NCBI GenBank assembly: GCA_951213105.1
Contig: OX578139.1
Coordinates: forward strand, 70,226,754-70,290,753
Source of the DNA: Amaurobius ferox
Taxonomy: Eukaryota; Arthropoda; Arachnida; Araneae; Amaurobiidae
DNA: 64,000 nucleotides
Reading direction: 5' to 3'
The notes below the pieces were generated by a model. It did not search any database and was not told the DNA's origin. It was given only the letters and a program-made list of their open reading frames with translations. How positions within the stretch are numbered: position 1 is the first letter of the stretch; each line of letters begins with the position of its first letter. Below, one piece after another: positions 1-11,237 of the stretch. A program made the position numbers and the translations under genes.

Positions 1-280
1 CAATAAATTTGCTCAGAATAAGAACAAATTAGCATACGTATTTAGTCCTTGGGATCTTATGTCTAGTTCCGTAGTCACTATATTAATTTCAGGATAGAAA
101 ACATTAATTTTAAAAGACAGTTAAGCGTCTTCTAAACGGTAATCCTGTGCCAGCTCATCAAAATGTTTTTTCGCAGTTTTTTGCAAATTGACAAATTTAC
201 CCCACTTTTGTGCAATAGCTGTTGATTCTTTCACTATGGTTTACATGGAAAGGATCTAGTTCCTAGAAATTTTAAACTGA
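1..280. other. AT-rich sequence with nothing recognised
   Basis: I see no coding potential, RNA gene or repeat that I can name in this stretch. Confidence 0.5.
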
Positions 281-384
281 GTGTAGGGCCTGTGCACAGT
301 GTAGTGTAGGTTATGCATAGTGCTGAGTGTAGGTTATGCATAGTGCTGAGTATAGGTTATGCATAGTGTAGGTTATGCATAGTT
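281..384. repeat. 23-bp minisatellite
   Basis: A unit containing GTGTAGGTTATGCATAGTG recurs at 304, 327 and 350, with a shortened copy at 366. The period is 23 bp. A diverged partial unit lies at the left edge. Confidence 0.8.
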
Positions 385-489
385 TTACAAGCTGATTAAA
401 AAAAACCCAGCATATATTTACAACAATTACAACTAATCTTACAAATTTTGCATTATTAATCAAGCTAGAACGTTGAAGCAAGGAATAAC

Positions 490-945
490 AACTTGGAAGT
501 TTTTGAATTGAAAACGGGATCGGCTGGTTTAAACCTTGGTTTAAACCTTGATTTAAACCTTGATTTAAATCATGCGGTTTATTTTTTGTTTAAACCATTA
601 TCATGGTTTAAACCATGGTTTAAACCAAGGCCTAAACTAATGTTTTTCGTGTTTTTCAACAGAGTTTTTTTTCAAGACTGATTGCTTGAGAAAAATTAAT
701 ATCTCAAAAAAATGTCAACATGCGGAGTATATAATGAAAAAATTTCCCGTATTTGAGAAACATGCGGATACCTAAATTCACTGCAAAACTCAAAAGGGCA
801 CAGTTGTCAAACGACTATTTACTACAAATATAATTAATATCTCAGAAGTAAATTTACCGACAACTGAACCATTTCACTGTAAACCATCCCTATTTTTACC
901 TGATAAAATGATATTTTTGTGTAATATGCAACTTTACTTGTGTCC
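490..945 (+). repeat. Interspersed repeat R5, copy 1
   Basis: This segment begins with near-palindromic GGTTTAAACC(TT) units (about 525-635) and continues as a body found again at 45216-45600. Both copies share the phrases CCCGTATTTGAGAAACATGC and TTTACCGACAACTG. The first part also appears at 12193-12248. I see no protein-coding content and cannot classify the family. Confidence 0.6.
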
Positions 946-1082
946 ATATTCTTCTTTGTAAAACAGTTTATGTTGCATTAATGCTTGAAAAGACTTCTAT
1001 AATCACTGCGTTGGGAGACTATCAAAACTTTCTATGTTGCGTTTGCTTCAAGAAACCACAGATCTTTCATAAGGTTTTGATG

Positions 1083-2090
1083 ATTGTATAGTAATTTTAT
1101 TCAAGGTATTTATCAAAATTTGAAGGCATAAAACAGTCTTCTTTGTCAGTACAAACAAATAGAGCAAACTTCACTTTTCAAAGTAAGATTGTGATTTGCC
1201 GATCTTGCTTTAACCAGTGATGTTTGCATTACTTGCTTGTTCTGACGAACAACGCAATAGTAATTTTATCGAAGGTCGTTAACAAATTTTGATGGCATAA
1301 AATAGTCTTCTTCGTCATCACAAACAAATAGAGCAAACTTCACTTTTCAAAGTAAGATTGTGAGTTGCCGAACTTGCTTTAACCAGTAATGTTTGCATTA
1401 CTTGCTTGTCCTGACGAACAACGCAATAGTAATTTTATTGAAGGTCGTTAGCAAATTTTGATGGCATAAAATAGTCTTCTTCGTCAGCACAAACAAATAG
1501 AGCAAACTTTACTTTTCAAAGTAAGATTGTGATTTGCCGATCTTGCTTTAACCAGTGATGTTTGCATTACTTGCTTGTCCTGACGAACAACGTAATAGTA
1601 ATTTTATTGAAGGTCGTTAACAAATTTTGATGGCCTAAATAGTCTTCTTCGCCAGCACAAACAAATAGAGCAATCTTCACTTTTCAAGGGCAAAGCCATT
1701 AATTAAAAGCCATTATTTTAATAAAGGAAAAGCCATTAATTTCGGCAAAGCCATTAATATGGTTTTGCCGACGTGGTTGTCGAGTGGTTAATGCAAGCTT
1801 TTCCGTAGCAATCGCTCGACCGCCACGTTGTGGGTTCGAGCCCCACGTAAGACATGGATGTTTGTGTTGCAGGCGCAATGTGATCCGCCCCATCTGGTGC
1901 GCCTGGGGCAACGTCAATGGACGGCTAAATGGTTCACACTCTGGCCTCTGTAATAAAGGCGAATGACGAAGGTCAAAGTGCCTGGCCATTTGAAAAAAAA
2001 AAAAACTTTTCAAGGTAGGATTGTGAGTTGCCGAACTTGCTTTAACCAATGATGTTTGCATTACTTGCTTGGTCTGCCAAATAACGATGT
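1083..2090. repeat. 169-bp tandem repeat, about four copies
   Basis: The phrase AACGCAATAGTAATTTTAT starts at 1251 and 1420 and recurs with one change at 1589, giving a period of 169 bp. A more diverged unit precedes it from about 1083. The last unit is split by a SINE (1690-2004), after which its right part resumes at 2016 and runs to about 2090. Confidence 0.85.
1690..2004 (+). mobile_element. tRNA-derived SINE (family C) with 11-bp TSD
   Basis: A tRNA-like head (about 1770-1855) has an A-box-like TGGTTGTCGAGTGGTTAATGC, a long variable arm and the B-box GGGTTCGAGCC, so it resembles tRNA-Ser or tRNA-Leu. A GC-rich body and an A13 tail follow. ACTTTTCAAGG occurs at 1679-1689 and again at 2005-2015, and the site lies inside a 169-bp repeat unit whose other copies show the uninterrupted sequence. 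This is a typical LINE-mobilised SINE insertion. The first 80 bp, before the tRNA part, is an unusual AT-rich leader containing AAAGCCATTA several times. Confidence 0.8.
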
Positions 2091-2900
2091 CTTTGCCTTC
2101 GAAATCAGTTTACTTAATTAATTTTGTGCTATATGTTGCTTTAAATAAAGTTCTATTAGTTTTATCATTTTTTGCAGGAAGGTACATTTTGTTTTAGCTA
2201 TTAAGTGCTGTCAAATTGTATCAACTAACCAAAATATGCATTCATCGCTATAAACATCACTAAAACCAATAACCCTGAAGCCAAGAATATTTTCCACTGT
2301 CAGAAAATTGGAGACACTTTTAGTTTCACAATATCTTATCTCATTTTCTAGGGTTCAAAGCAAAAGTATTCTGACGAAAACAAAGGAAAACTGATGTCTG
2401 TAAAAAGAATTATTTGAATAGAATTTAACGCCAAACTTGGAAACTTTCTTATATTTTGTTTCGTAGCTTTTGTCACCTAGTAAATTTCTCCCAACACTTT
2501 TTTTTTGCGGTTGAAGAGTTTTTAGCCGCTTTTCTTTTTATTTCTTATGAGCTCTTTTGAAATCTGGCAAGGAGTTTATTGGTAGAAGAGTACTAAAAAT
2601 CCACTTGACTTATCTAATGCTTGACATTCGCAACAGTCATGGTTCGTGTGTGGTGTTAGAGATTTTATGACGGAATACTATGTAAAGGCATTAGACTTAG
2701 CAAGCGAGAGGAATGGATTTTTACTTTTTTTTTTTTTTTTTTTTGGATTTTTACTTTGTCATATTATTGAATAGAAAAAGTATTGTTTCCTAGAAAATTT
2801 TCTCATTTTCTGGAAATTTCAAAACGGACAATATTTTTACAGATAAGTACGTTTTAAGACTTTCTGCGCCAATTTCGGACACTTATGGAAAAATGTCTGT
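2091..2900. other. AT-rich sequence with nothing recognised
   Basis: This stretch contains no supported gene. A T-run of about 20 lies near 2725-2744. Confidence 0.5.
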
Positions 2901-2912
2901 TTCTCTCTCTTC

Positions 2913-2916
<4 letters not shown>

Positions 2917-2949
<33 letters not shown>

Positions 2950-3008
2950 TGTGTGTGTCTGTGTGCGCATGAATGTGTGTATATATGTGTGTGCACGTGT
3001 GTGTGTTA
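2917..3008. repeat. (GT)n microsatellite
   Basis: This is an interrupted GT/CT dinucleotide tract. Reading frames across it on either strand are low-complexity artefacts. Confidence 0.9.
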
Positions 3009-3250
3009 GATGTCTGCACGGGCTCGGGCCTAACCCGTGGGTCGGGCAGGACTTGAATTTTCAAACGAGCTTGGGTTTTAAAAATGTCCGATGGGGACGG
3101 GCTATATATATTTAATTTTGAAAACGTTTTAAATGAATTTTAATAATGAAAATGAAATTATTGTGTTAATTTCAGTTATGCAAGGATTATGTTTAAAAAT
3201 AAGCCAGCTTTAATCTTTGTACAAAAAATTCACAAATTCTGGTTTTCAAC

Positions 3251-3325
3251 ACACTTGAATTCAAATCATTTTGGAATCACACTTGAATTCAAATCATTTT
3301 GGAATCACACTTGAATTCAAATCAT
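3251..3325. repeat. 28-bp tandem repeat, three copies
   Basis: ACACTTGAATTCAAATCATT starts at 3251 and 3279, and its first 18 bases start again at 3307, giving a period of exactly 28 bp. The array lies between two locally GC-rich blocks (3015-3060 and 3325-3480) containing GGGTCGGGC-like words that I cannot assign. Confidence 0.8.
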
Positions 3326-3329
3326 GACC

Positions 3330-4185
3330 GGACCAAGACTCAATGGTCTTCGGGTCTGGCTGGCTTCTGCATTTGTAAATATCTTTGAGCTCGGGCTACA
3401 TTTAAGCGCTGGTTCTGTCGGGTCGGGTCAGGTGAAAGTCTAAAATTTCGTCTCGTGTGGTCCTCACGAGGCGAAACACTAGAGGACCTCTACTGTGTGT
3501 GTTCATGTGTGTTTGTATGTGCTTACATGTGTGTATGTGCTTACATGTGTGTATGTGCTTATATGTGTGTATGTTTACGAGATGTGGATACACAATATCT
3601 CATGAAAGTATACTTCTAGCGTTATAAAATGATGTGTCTACAGGGTTCCAAAAGTCTTAAAGCACCGAAAGAACTTTGAAGGGAAATATTTATAAGTGTA
3701 CACTTTGGAGTTATCTATATCAAAGTGACCATGCTCAATCGATAAAAGTGTTTGCTGATCCCGTAGTGGAGAATTAAAAAATGTAGGATAACGAACTCAG
3801 CAAAAAATCGAGAAAGAAGAAAAATGTCAATTACATTGTTGAGAGTTATCTAATTAGGGGTTCAGCTCAAACCTCCGAAGGCGACAGGTTTATGCCGATG
3901 GAAAAAGGAAACATAAAGGGTTTTATCATCCCCAGCGAAAATACAAACAGGGGAATAAGGTCGGTCGAATCACACACTGTACGGACCCGGAAAGAAAATT
4001 AGTCGATCCTCGATCCCAGTCGCCAGCGAGTCTGGAAACTGGCTACAAAACATAGTTTCTTCCCGCTACCTAGAAGAGTCTGACTTAGGAAGAATGGGAA
4101 CACGCCGGACAATCCACTGATTAATTTTATCCCCTTAGGAGACGCGGGTCCGAGCCTAGAGAGCCAGTGCCTATACTCCGAGGGA
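3330..4185. other. Unassigned mixed-composition sequence
   Basis: This stretch holds a short (GTGTATGTGCTTACAT)n minisatellite near 3495-3570 and a GC-richer block at about 3850-4180. The block has no open frame or tRNA fold that I can support. Confidence 0.4.
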
Positions 4186-4310
4186 ATAACTAAGGGAATA
4201 ACTATTTAATCCCCACTAAGGGAATAACTATTTAATCCCCACTAAGGGAATAACTATTTAATCCCCACTAAGGGAATAACTATTTACACCCCACTAAGGG
4301 AATAACTAAT
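4186..4310. repeat. 26-bp minisatellite, about 4.7 copies
   Basis: The unit reads AAGGGAATAACTATTTAATC plus CCCACT and repeats with a 26-bp period. The first and last units are diverged. Confidence 0.85.
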
Positions 4311-4730
4311 TAGGTACTCATGAAATGCGTACATGGAACGCAAAAAATACATGTCAAACAGTCGTATTATCAGGGACTGTAATGAGATGATAGTCATAGT
4401 ACGCGCTCATATTTTTTCTCGAATTCAAATATGCATTGTTGCTGATGGAGGGCATTTTTAACAGACTGTTCATTAGATTCCTGTGTATGTAATTGCTGTT
4501 TATGTGGAATATGACAGTCATTCGCCAATAATTATATCTTTCGAAATAAACACCTTTTGCAATAGTTTTATTGTCAATTTCTATGCATTATAACATGCTG
4601 TACAACTTTGTAATAGGATTTTTTAGTGTATCATCTTACGTTACTGAATTAATAATCCGAACTTTTAAAATCCTCTGCTAAAAGCTCTGCAATCCCTTTT
4701 ATTCAATCGGGTATAGACACTTTGCAGAGT

Positions 4731-4960
4731 CTTACCGTTGAAGTAGTTCAACGATAAGAGCTTGTAATTTAGTCCCAGCAGCTCAACTGTAAAGCGTCGG
4801 CTGGCCAGTTCGGAGATCCAGGGTTCTATTCCCGGTTAGGGCAGCAAGGCATTTTACAGTGGCGCCCATATAAGTCAACCCTGCAGGTTAGTGCAAAGTT
4901 GTCGGAGGTCTGAAAGTGATCCTAGTACGACTAGTACGGTTTCAGTAGACTCTGGACGAT
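4731..4960 (+). mobile_element. tRNA-containing SINE (family A), copy 1
   Basis: A tRNA-like core has an A-box-like CAGCTCAACTGTAAAGCGTCGG and the B-box-like GGGTTCTATTCCC. It is preceded by a conserved leader and followed by a body containing GTTAGTGCAAAGTTGTCGGA and GGTCTGAAAGTGA. The same leader-core-body order recurs at 45600-45925 on the minus strand, with shorter copies at 5118, 12093 and 29575. I know no named family that it matches. Confidence 0.65.
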
Positions 4961-5117
4961 TGAGCGCCGATTTCAAATTGAGAGGATAACGACCACACAG
5001 GACACTAACCTGGGCAAAATTAGTAGTAGCAGGAGACTGACCTGAGGTAAAAATAGCAGTAGGTGGTCAGTCAAATTGTCAGTTGCCCGCCAATCTGACA
5101 TTAGCGGGTGTAGAATA

Positions 5118-5240
5118 CAGAGTCCATTTCGACGACAAAAGCTTGCAATTTCGTCTCAGTAGCTCAACGATAGAGCGTCGGCTGACCAATTCGGAGATCC
5201 AGGTTTCGAATTTCGGTTGGGGCAGCAAAGCACTTTACAA
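5118..5240 (+). mobile_element. SINE family A, copy 2 (3'-truncated)
   Basis: This copy has leader GAGTCCATTTCGACGACAAA, core TAGCTCAACGATAGAGCGTC and B-box-like GGTTTCGAATTTC. It is homologous to 4731-4960 but loses the body after the GGGGCAGCAAAGC boundary. Confidence 0.65.
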
Positions 5241-5329
5241 CTTTACTTTGAACAGACCTAATGTGTACACTCATGAACTTTTCTTTACAAAACTATTGAG
5301 AGTGCTTAATGGTTTTTCTAGGGAACCTA

Positions 5330-6893
5330 CAGTCTGTTACAAAAGTACAAGACCACGTGACTTTCTGTTATTTAGGTAATTAATGAAATATTTTTTTATT
5401 CAAAATCAGAACTAATCCATGTCAGTACAAGTTTTAAATAAAATTTAGCAACTTGCATGTACGAAATTCATTTAGAAAAACTATAGCAGCAATATCACAA
5501 AAAAGTGGCACAAATACCTGTTACAAAATTATAAGACCACATGTGGAAAAAGAAAGTTTTAGCAAATTTAATAAGTTGTTGCTCCACTATTTTTCTGAAT
5601 AACTTGAAACACGATTTGGCATCGATTTAATTAAATTTTTAAGGACAGATTCCGGAAAATTGCCCCATAATAGCGACTTCCAATTCATATGCTGAATGAT
5701 ATTGTTTGTTGTTTTCGTATACTTGGCGAGACAAATAACCCCACAAGTTTTCTATGGGGTTTAGGTCGGGGCTAAGGCTCGGCCAAGGTATAACATCAAT
5801 CTTTTCTCTTTTGAACCATGCTTTTCTTGATTTAGATGCATGACTGGGAGCATTATCTTGTTGGAACTTCCACTTCGACCCTCCTAAAAGTGGTCCGAAG
5901 GATATCAAACTTCCGTATAACATCTGTTGATAACTGTTTGAGTTCATTGTGCCATCAACTCTTTGCAGATCGCATTTTCCTGCATATGAGAAAGCGCCCC
6001 ACACCATAACGGAACCGCCTCCCATCTGCCTACTGAAGAACTCACGAGATTCTTTCCCTAAATTACGTCAGTAGTAGTTATTCCCGTCCGAAACATCTAA
6101 GTTAAATTTTTTCTCGTCCAAAAATATTATATTTTTCCATGTAGAGTTCCAGGACATGACATTCTTTGCCCACTTCAGACGGGCTTCTTTATGATGCTTA
6201 AGAAGCCATGGTTTACTTCTTAGTTTCCAATGTTTAACATCAACTTTCGACTTCAAACTTCGCCACACAGTTACATGAGACACTTGTTTATTTGTCTGAT
6301 GTGCTATTTTACGAGTGAACTGGTAGTTTTTCATTGCAAGCTTGAAAATTTGCCTATTATCACGAGTTGATAACTGCTTTTTACGGCCAGATCTTTTCTG
6401 TTTTCTATTCAATTATTTTTTACTCAAAACATTATGAATAGCCGGTTTAGAACGATTAAGAGTCTTATTTATTTCACGTTCCGACTTTCCTTTTCCATTG
6501 TAGAACCAAACTTTTCACACTTCTACTTCAGATAAATCACTTCCACGAGGCATTTTAAAAATCTAAAGAATCAAGCATTTCAATTTTGAATTTCTGCCTT
6601 TTTTATTTCTTTCCAACCTTTTCAGATGGTTTAGGTTACAGTTAATCTCCGAAATTAAACAAAAATCGTCCGCATTATTAGAAAAACTAAAGTGGTCTTG
6701 TATTTATGTAACACCGTGATTTCGAAAAATCGTTTGGCACGAAAATAATATTCTATCTGTTTTTATTTTCTAAACTAAATGAACATTGCAAAATTGTTTC
6801 ATTTCATACACCTTCTTTGAAATTCACATTCAATGTTGTCTTTGTTGAGAAAGGATGGAATTTTGATTGGTCTTATAATTTTGAAACAGACTG
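5330..6893 (-). mobile_element. Tc1-like DNA transposon with IR/DR ends
   Basis: The outer inverted repeats are CAGTCTGTTACAAAAGTAC at 5330 and the reverse complement of CAGTCTGTTTCAAAATTAT ending at 6893. TA flanks both ends (5328-5329 and 6894-6895). A second, inner pair (5519-5540 and 6692-6714) repeats the motif ending in AAGACCAC about 180-190 bp inside each end. This doubled arrangement is the IR/DR structure known from several Tc1-like families. The total is 1,564 bp, normal for the superfamily. The element encodes one broken transposase on the minus strand. Confidence 0.88.
5639..6553 (-). pseudogene. Tc1-like DD34E transposase, three in-frame stops
   Basis: This was a cut-and-paste transposase. 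The minus-strand frame from the ATG at 6553 is collinear over 304 codons but is interrupted by TGA near 6515-6517, TAA at 6413-6415 and TGA at 6068-6070. There is no net frameshift. An N-terminal helix-turn-helix region (RSGRKKQLSTRDNR, then HVTVWRSL) leads to the catalytic D in FLDEKKF, the second D in QQDNAPSH and the E in NPIENLW. Thirty-four residues separate the last two, hence DD34E. The triad survives, so inactivation is by nonsense changes only. The element's inverted repeats bracket the gene. Confidence 0.88.
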
Positions 6894-7144
6894 TATATAC
6901 ATGTAAAATTATAATTCGTTAGAATTTCAAGTCGAATTTGAACATTTCTTAACATTATTTTCTATGCAAAACAATGATAATGTACAAAACAACGATGGCA
7001 GTTTATAGAATAAAGAGGAAAAGTGATAAAGTGAAGCTTATTGAGGCTACATTTTATGTTCTTAGAGAAACAAGTCTTTTAAGACAAAATTGAAACTAAA
7101 TATTTTCACGTCTAGTACCGCAATCTGTTAGGGAAACTGACATA

Positions 7145-8651
7145 TACTCGTGTCCAAAACTTTAGTATCAGTCGAAAAATGCGAAAAATTCGGAGTTAAT
7201 ATGGATACAATGGTTCACAATCAGTTGTGGAGAATCGTGGGACGAAGGTAAATCATTGTGTATATGCAAAACAGTTCTATCGACGTCGACATGCGCGAAG
7301 CACCTGCGCACGTTGGAACGAGTATAAAACGGCCTCGAGCGTCATGGTCAGTTGAAGCAGAATTTCGCAATTGTTGTGGTACGGAGCGTTGTTAACAATC
7401 AAAACGGACGAAAGATGTCAAAAAGATGTCAACTGGACATGTTTTTGAAGTCGATCCCAAATCGAAGAGTCTCGATTTCTGAATGTGCCTCAGTGCGTGA
7501 TCTCCAGACCATGGCAGAGGTTCTAAACCACTGGAGATGTTATACTCGACGACCAGTACCAGGTCGACAAAGGGTAACAACCGCTCGGCAAGACCGACAT
7601 TTGGAGATAACTGCGATACGTCAGAGGAACCGTTCTGCCAGACAACTGGGTTCAGCTCTGAGAGTCGGCACAGGAGTCACTGTTTCGAGACAAACTGTTT
7701 ACAGGAGACTCGGATACGTTAGTCTCTATGCAAGACGGCCAGCAGTTTGTATCCCCTTGACGTCTGCACAGGCAGGGGCACAGCATTTACAGGGGAGTTT
7801 GGAACAGCGGCAGTGGAGTGGACAACAGTGGGGTTCAGTGACGAGTTCCGGTTTAGCCTGCAAAATGATTCTCGTCGTACCACGATCTGGAGAGAATGTG
7901 GAATGCGTTTTCATCCGGGAAACATCACGGAAAGATATCGTTTTACGTTTGGGGGAGTCATGGTCTGGACAGGCATCATGATGGACGGCTGCACAGACCT
8001 CCACATCTTTGACACGGGGTCGATTGCCGGACAAAGATGCAGAGACGAAGTGTCCTTAATCCTACCGTTCGATTGTTTCGAGGTGCTGTGGGTCCTGATT
8101 TCATCTTCATGGAGTTAACGGGCCTCCTCACCTTGCGGCCTTGGTCGACGACTGCCTTCAAACTGAAAATATCCAGCACATGCAGTGTCCTGCCAATTCT
8201 CCTGATCTGAATCCAATAGTGCATGTGTGGGATATACTAAGGAGATATCTTGCAGCCTTCCGCTACCCACCAAGCTCCTTTCCGTGATTGAAAACTGCTC
8301 ACTGTGAGGCTTGGAGCTCTTTGAGCACACAACTCCTCCAAACCTTCATCGAAAGTAGGGGAAATCGTTGTGCAACATGCGTGGCTACCCGAGGTTCCCA
8401 TACATCGTATTAAACTGCAACATCACATTGTTTTAATCAATCTGTTTCACTGAGGTTGACACTTATATTGTGACTCTTTTTCTTTCAACCCTTTTCTTTG
8501 GATAATAAAAGTCGTTATTACCCCTGTTTTGCATTGTTTTCTTCTTCTATAACCCTATTACACCCGCATACCGCGTTTCCTTCCACTCCGATGTAGATTT
8601 TCTGAAATTTTTACATAAACAACAACTATGCTTAACTTTTGGACATGAGTT
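7145..8651 (+). mobile_element. Second Tc1-like DNA transposon
   Basis: The ends match as inverted repeats: ACTCGTGTCCAAAACTTTAG near 7146 and the reverse complement of ACTCATGTCCAAAAGTTAAG ending near 8650. TA lies just outside each end (7143-7144 and 8652-8653). The length is about 1.5 kb. It begins about 250 bp after the first Tc1-like element and ends 49 bp before the third. The exact end is uncertain by one or two bases. Confidence 0.8.
7415..8410 (+). pseudogene. Tc1-like transposase, frameshifted
   Basis: The first part, in the frame of 7352-7981, gives a paired-like DNA-binding region: TARQDRHLEITAIRQRNRSA followed by SRQTVYRRLGY. Homology then moves to the frame of 7747-8118, with FSDEFRFSLQND, GGVMVWTGIMMDG and FDTGSIAGQRCRDEV, which are typical of the Tc1 catalytic half. 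Around 8090-8110 the expected second catalytic Asp segment is lost in another frame change. The NSPDLNPI-like segment reappears near 8190-8220. At least two frameshifts make it non-functional. The likely start is the ATG at 7415. Confidence 0.82.
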
Positions 8652-8700
8652 TACATGTAACATAGCATTTCTATCTAATTTGATTTAAATCGAACTAGTA

Positions 8701-10096
8701 CACTCTAAGAAAAAAAAATCGACGCATCAGGAAAGAATTATCCAAATGAGGCAAAATTTGGTACGTGTAATGTGGATGTAAAGAAAAAGAAATGATTAGA
8801 ATTCAAGAACAAGTGGACAATTTATTGCACTGAAAGATCTACACAAAGTGAGCACGTCAATATTGCGTTGGTCCACCTCTGGCCTTCATTCAAGCTGTTA
8901 TCTGTCGTGGCATTAATGCAAAAATTTGCCGGGTGGTGTTCTGAGGGATGTCGTTCCAAATGGCCTCCAATTGACGAGTTACTTCGTCTACATTCTGGGA
9001 TAGTAGCAGGCGATGGCATATCTCAGGTGAAATGTGCTTGATAGGCGAGAAATCCGGGGATCTGGCTGGCCAAGGAAGTGTGTCGTAAGCACGCAGACAA
9101 TCAATAGAGAGTCGTGTCATGTGTGACCTGGCATTATCTTGCTGAAAAGTTAGCTCGGGTGTAACGAAAGGAATGGTCGTAGAATGTCGGCAACGTACCG
9201 CTGTGCAGTGATGGTGCCACGAGGACTATCACAAGGGTCCGGCTCTCAAACGAAATGGCACCCCAGACCATAACTCCATGTTGTCGAACCGTGTGGCATA
9301 TGACAGTAAGAGCAGGATCCTGATGATGTCCGGGCTGTCTCCATACACGTCTGCGCTGGTGGTCGGGACTCAGTTCGAAACGGGACTCATCACTGAAGAC
9401 AATTCGTTCCCAAATCGAACAACTCCACGTTGATATGGCCCGACACCATTGCAATCGCTGTTAACGGTGCATAATGGTCGGTGGTAGGCTGTGTAATGTG
9501 CGCCGCGATTATAGATTCAGCTCTTGTAGTTTTCTGTTACTGGTCCGGGTGATTACTTCTGTGTTTGTCACATGTTGGATGGTTGATAACGACGAATCTC
9601 GTGCTATCACAGCTGCTCTGACAATCGCTCTATCTTCTCGTTCTGTCGTCGCTCTAGGCCGTCCGCTGCCCGCATGCCGCTGAAATCTGCCATTTCGGAC
9701 CCATTCCTGCCAACATCGTCTAATTGCTGCATCACTCCTACCCAAATGCAGAGCGATTCGTCGGTATGCCCATCCAGTCTCATGCAGTCCGACAGCACAC
9801 CCTATTTCAAACTCCTGCATATACTCGTAGTGGCCGCGAATTCATCGGCGAGGCATTGTTACAATCAAGGTATCTAAACGCAATCGAAATCTGCTGCACG
9901 ATTTGTTCCTGAAAGTGAAGTTCGCTCCTTATATACACCACCATGGTGCTTAGTTTCAATGCGCCGTTGTTCCGACTATTCATTCAGTGACTGTGAATTT
10001 TTGATAATTTACATATTCGGTCGAAAGGTGTTTGCATGTAAAGCTTCATTACTATCAGATTATTTTGCTGGGGGAGTCATCTTTTTTGTCTTAGAG
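8701..10096 (-). mobile_element. Third Tc1-like DNA transposon
   Basis: The left end CACTCTAAGAAAAAAAAATC at 8701 follows TA at 8699-8700. The right end is the reverse complement of CTCTAAGACAAAAAAGATG and is followed by TA at 10097-10098. The inverted repeats are imperfect. The length is about 1.4 kb, with one broken transposase on the minus strand. Confidence 0.82.
8890..9820 (-). pseudogene. Tc1-like transposase, frameshifted with E-to-K change
   Basis: Starting at the ATG at 9820, the frame encodes two helix-turn-helix segments (HLGRSDAAIRRCWQEWVRNG, then RPRATTEREDRAIV). Homology continues in the frame of 9134-9454 with the first catalytic Asp in IVFSDESRFEL and the block HGVMVWGAISF. 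It ends in the frame of 8890-9120 with PWPARSPDFSPIKHI. In that last block the catalytic Glu of the family's SPIEH motif is Lys. The D-containing segment between frames is disrupted. The copy is dead for both reasons. Confidence 0.85.
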
Positions 10097-10699
10097 TAGT
10101 TTCAAAGAGAACATGGTTACATCGATTTTACGCAGATAGAAAGACTGATTGAAAAATGCAAAAATATCCGAAGTTCAAAAGATACATGAATGTTAAAATC
10201 GTAATAAAAACCTTTGAAAACTTATATTTTTAATTCGAACGAAAACTCGACACGATAATAATACTTACCTTTAAAAATATAAAGATCCCAGATTTCTTAT
10301 TTTACAGATTTCCAGTTAGCTATTTAAAGGCTTTAAAGCCATCACACGACGTGTTTGGAAGGAAATGAAAAACAGTTTTCTTACTCATTTTCTTTTAAAC
10401 TTTGAGAGCAGCGGAAAGTGAAAGAACTGGGTCCATAAAAGGTGCAATCCAAGTCTCCAAGTACGGGCCCGTCTTGACGTCTCCATTGTTAATTTCTTAC
10501 TCTGGACCTTTTTATTTCGATGCTGGTATCCATTTCTCTTCCGATCTGACATAAAGACTAGTAGCCTTAAGAGGAATATATTGAATGTAAGATGGTAAGA
10601 GGTTTTGAAACTTTCTCTATATGAATATATTGGTATAGTAATAAACCGCTAGAATATACATGGTTGTTAAGTCCTTATTCATTGACCTAGTACATTATT
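10097..10699. other. AT-rich sequence with nothing recognised
   Basis: No gene or named repeat is visible between the third Tc1-like element and the first R1 copy. Confidence 0.5.
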
Positions 10700-11233
10700 G
10701 CTTTCCTTATATACATAATGTATAAGGAAAGTATTGTGACGGGGTCGAAAATTCGAATTCGAGTTTCCGACGGGAGAGCACGTTTCAAGCATCCCTGATC
10801 ACGAATCAAACATTTTTGAAGTGATGTCTGTGTGTGTGTGTGAAAGTATGTGTGTGTGTGTGTGTGTGTGTGCGTGTGTGTGTGTCAGTGAGCCTGTGGA
10901 GACGATAACTGAAGAACGAATGGACCGATTCGAACAAAATAGTTGGTACAAAAATCACAATCCGTAAACACCGGAAGCCTATTATTTTTATACGCAATCG
11001 AATGTTCAGAACCCCCTAAATTTTCGAATGAAATTTTGACAAAATCGTCAAAAAATCAAAACCGCTATTTTGGCGGAATGTCGCCAAATTGGCGACTTTT
11101 TGAAATATTGCCAAATTAACGAAAATCTCGCCAAATGGACAAAAATGATGCTAAATCAATGAAAATGAAAACTAATTGTCGAAAATTCAATATCTTGGAA
11201 AGAATATTAGTATCTACTATAAGAAAAACCTAT
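10700..11233 (+). mobile_element. R1 repeat, copy a (internally deleted)
   Basis: The 5' hairpin pairs CTTTCCTTATA with TATAAGGAAAG and is followed by the R1 hallmark GTATTGTGACGGGG. A (GT)n microsatellite follows, then blocks such as CAGTGAGCCTGTGGAGACGA and words containing TGGCGAC or CGCCAAAT. The body is shorter than in the full-length copy at 39189-40164. Reading frames across it are low-complexity and I do not treat them as genes. Confidence 0.75.
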
Positions 11234-11237
11234 TTTT

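Noticed and set aside
1770..1855. Heads of the SINE families as functional tRNA genes
   Set aside because: The boxes are present, but the acceptor stems are incomplete, the heads continue into SINE bodies, and they lie within TSD-bounded insertions.
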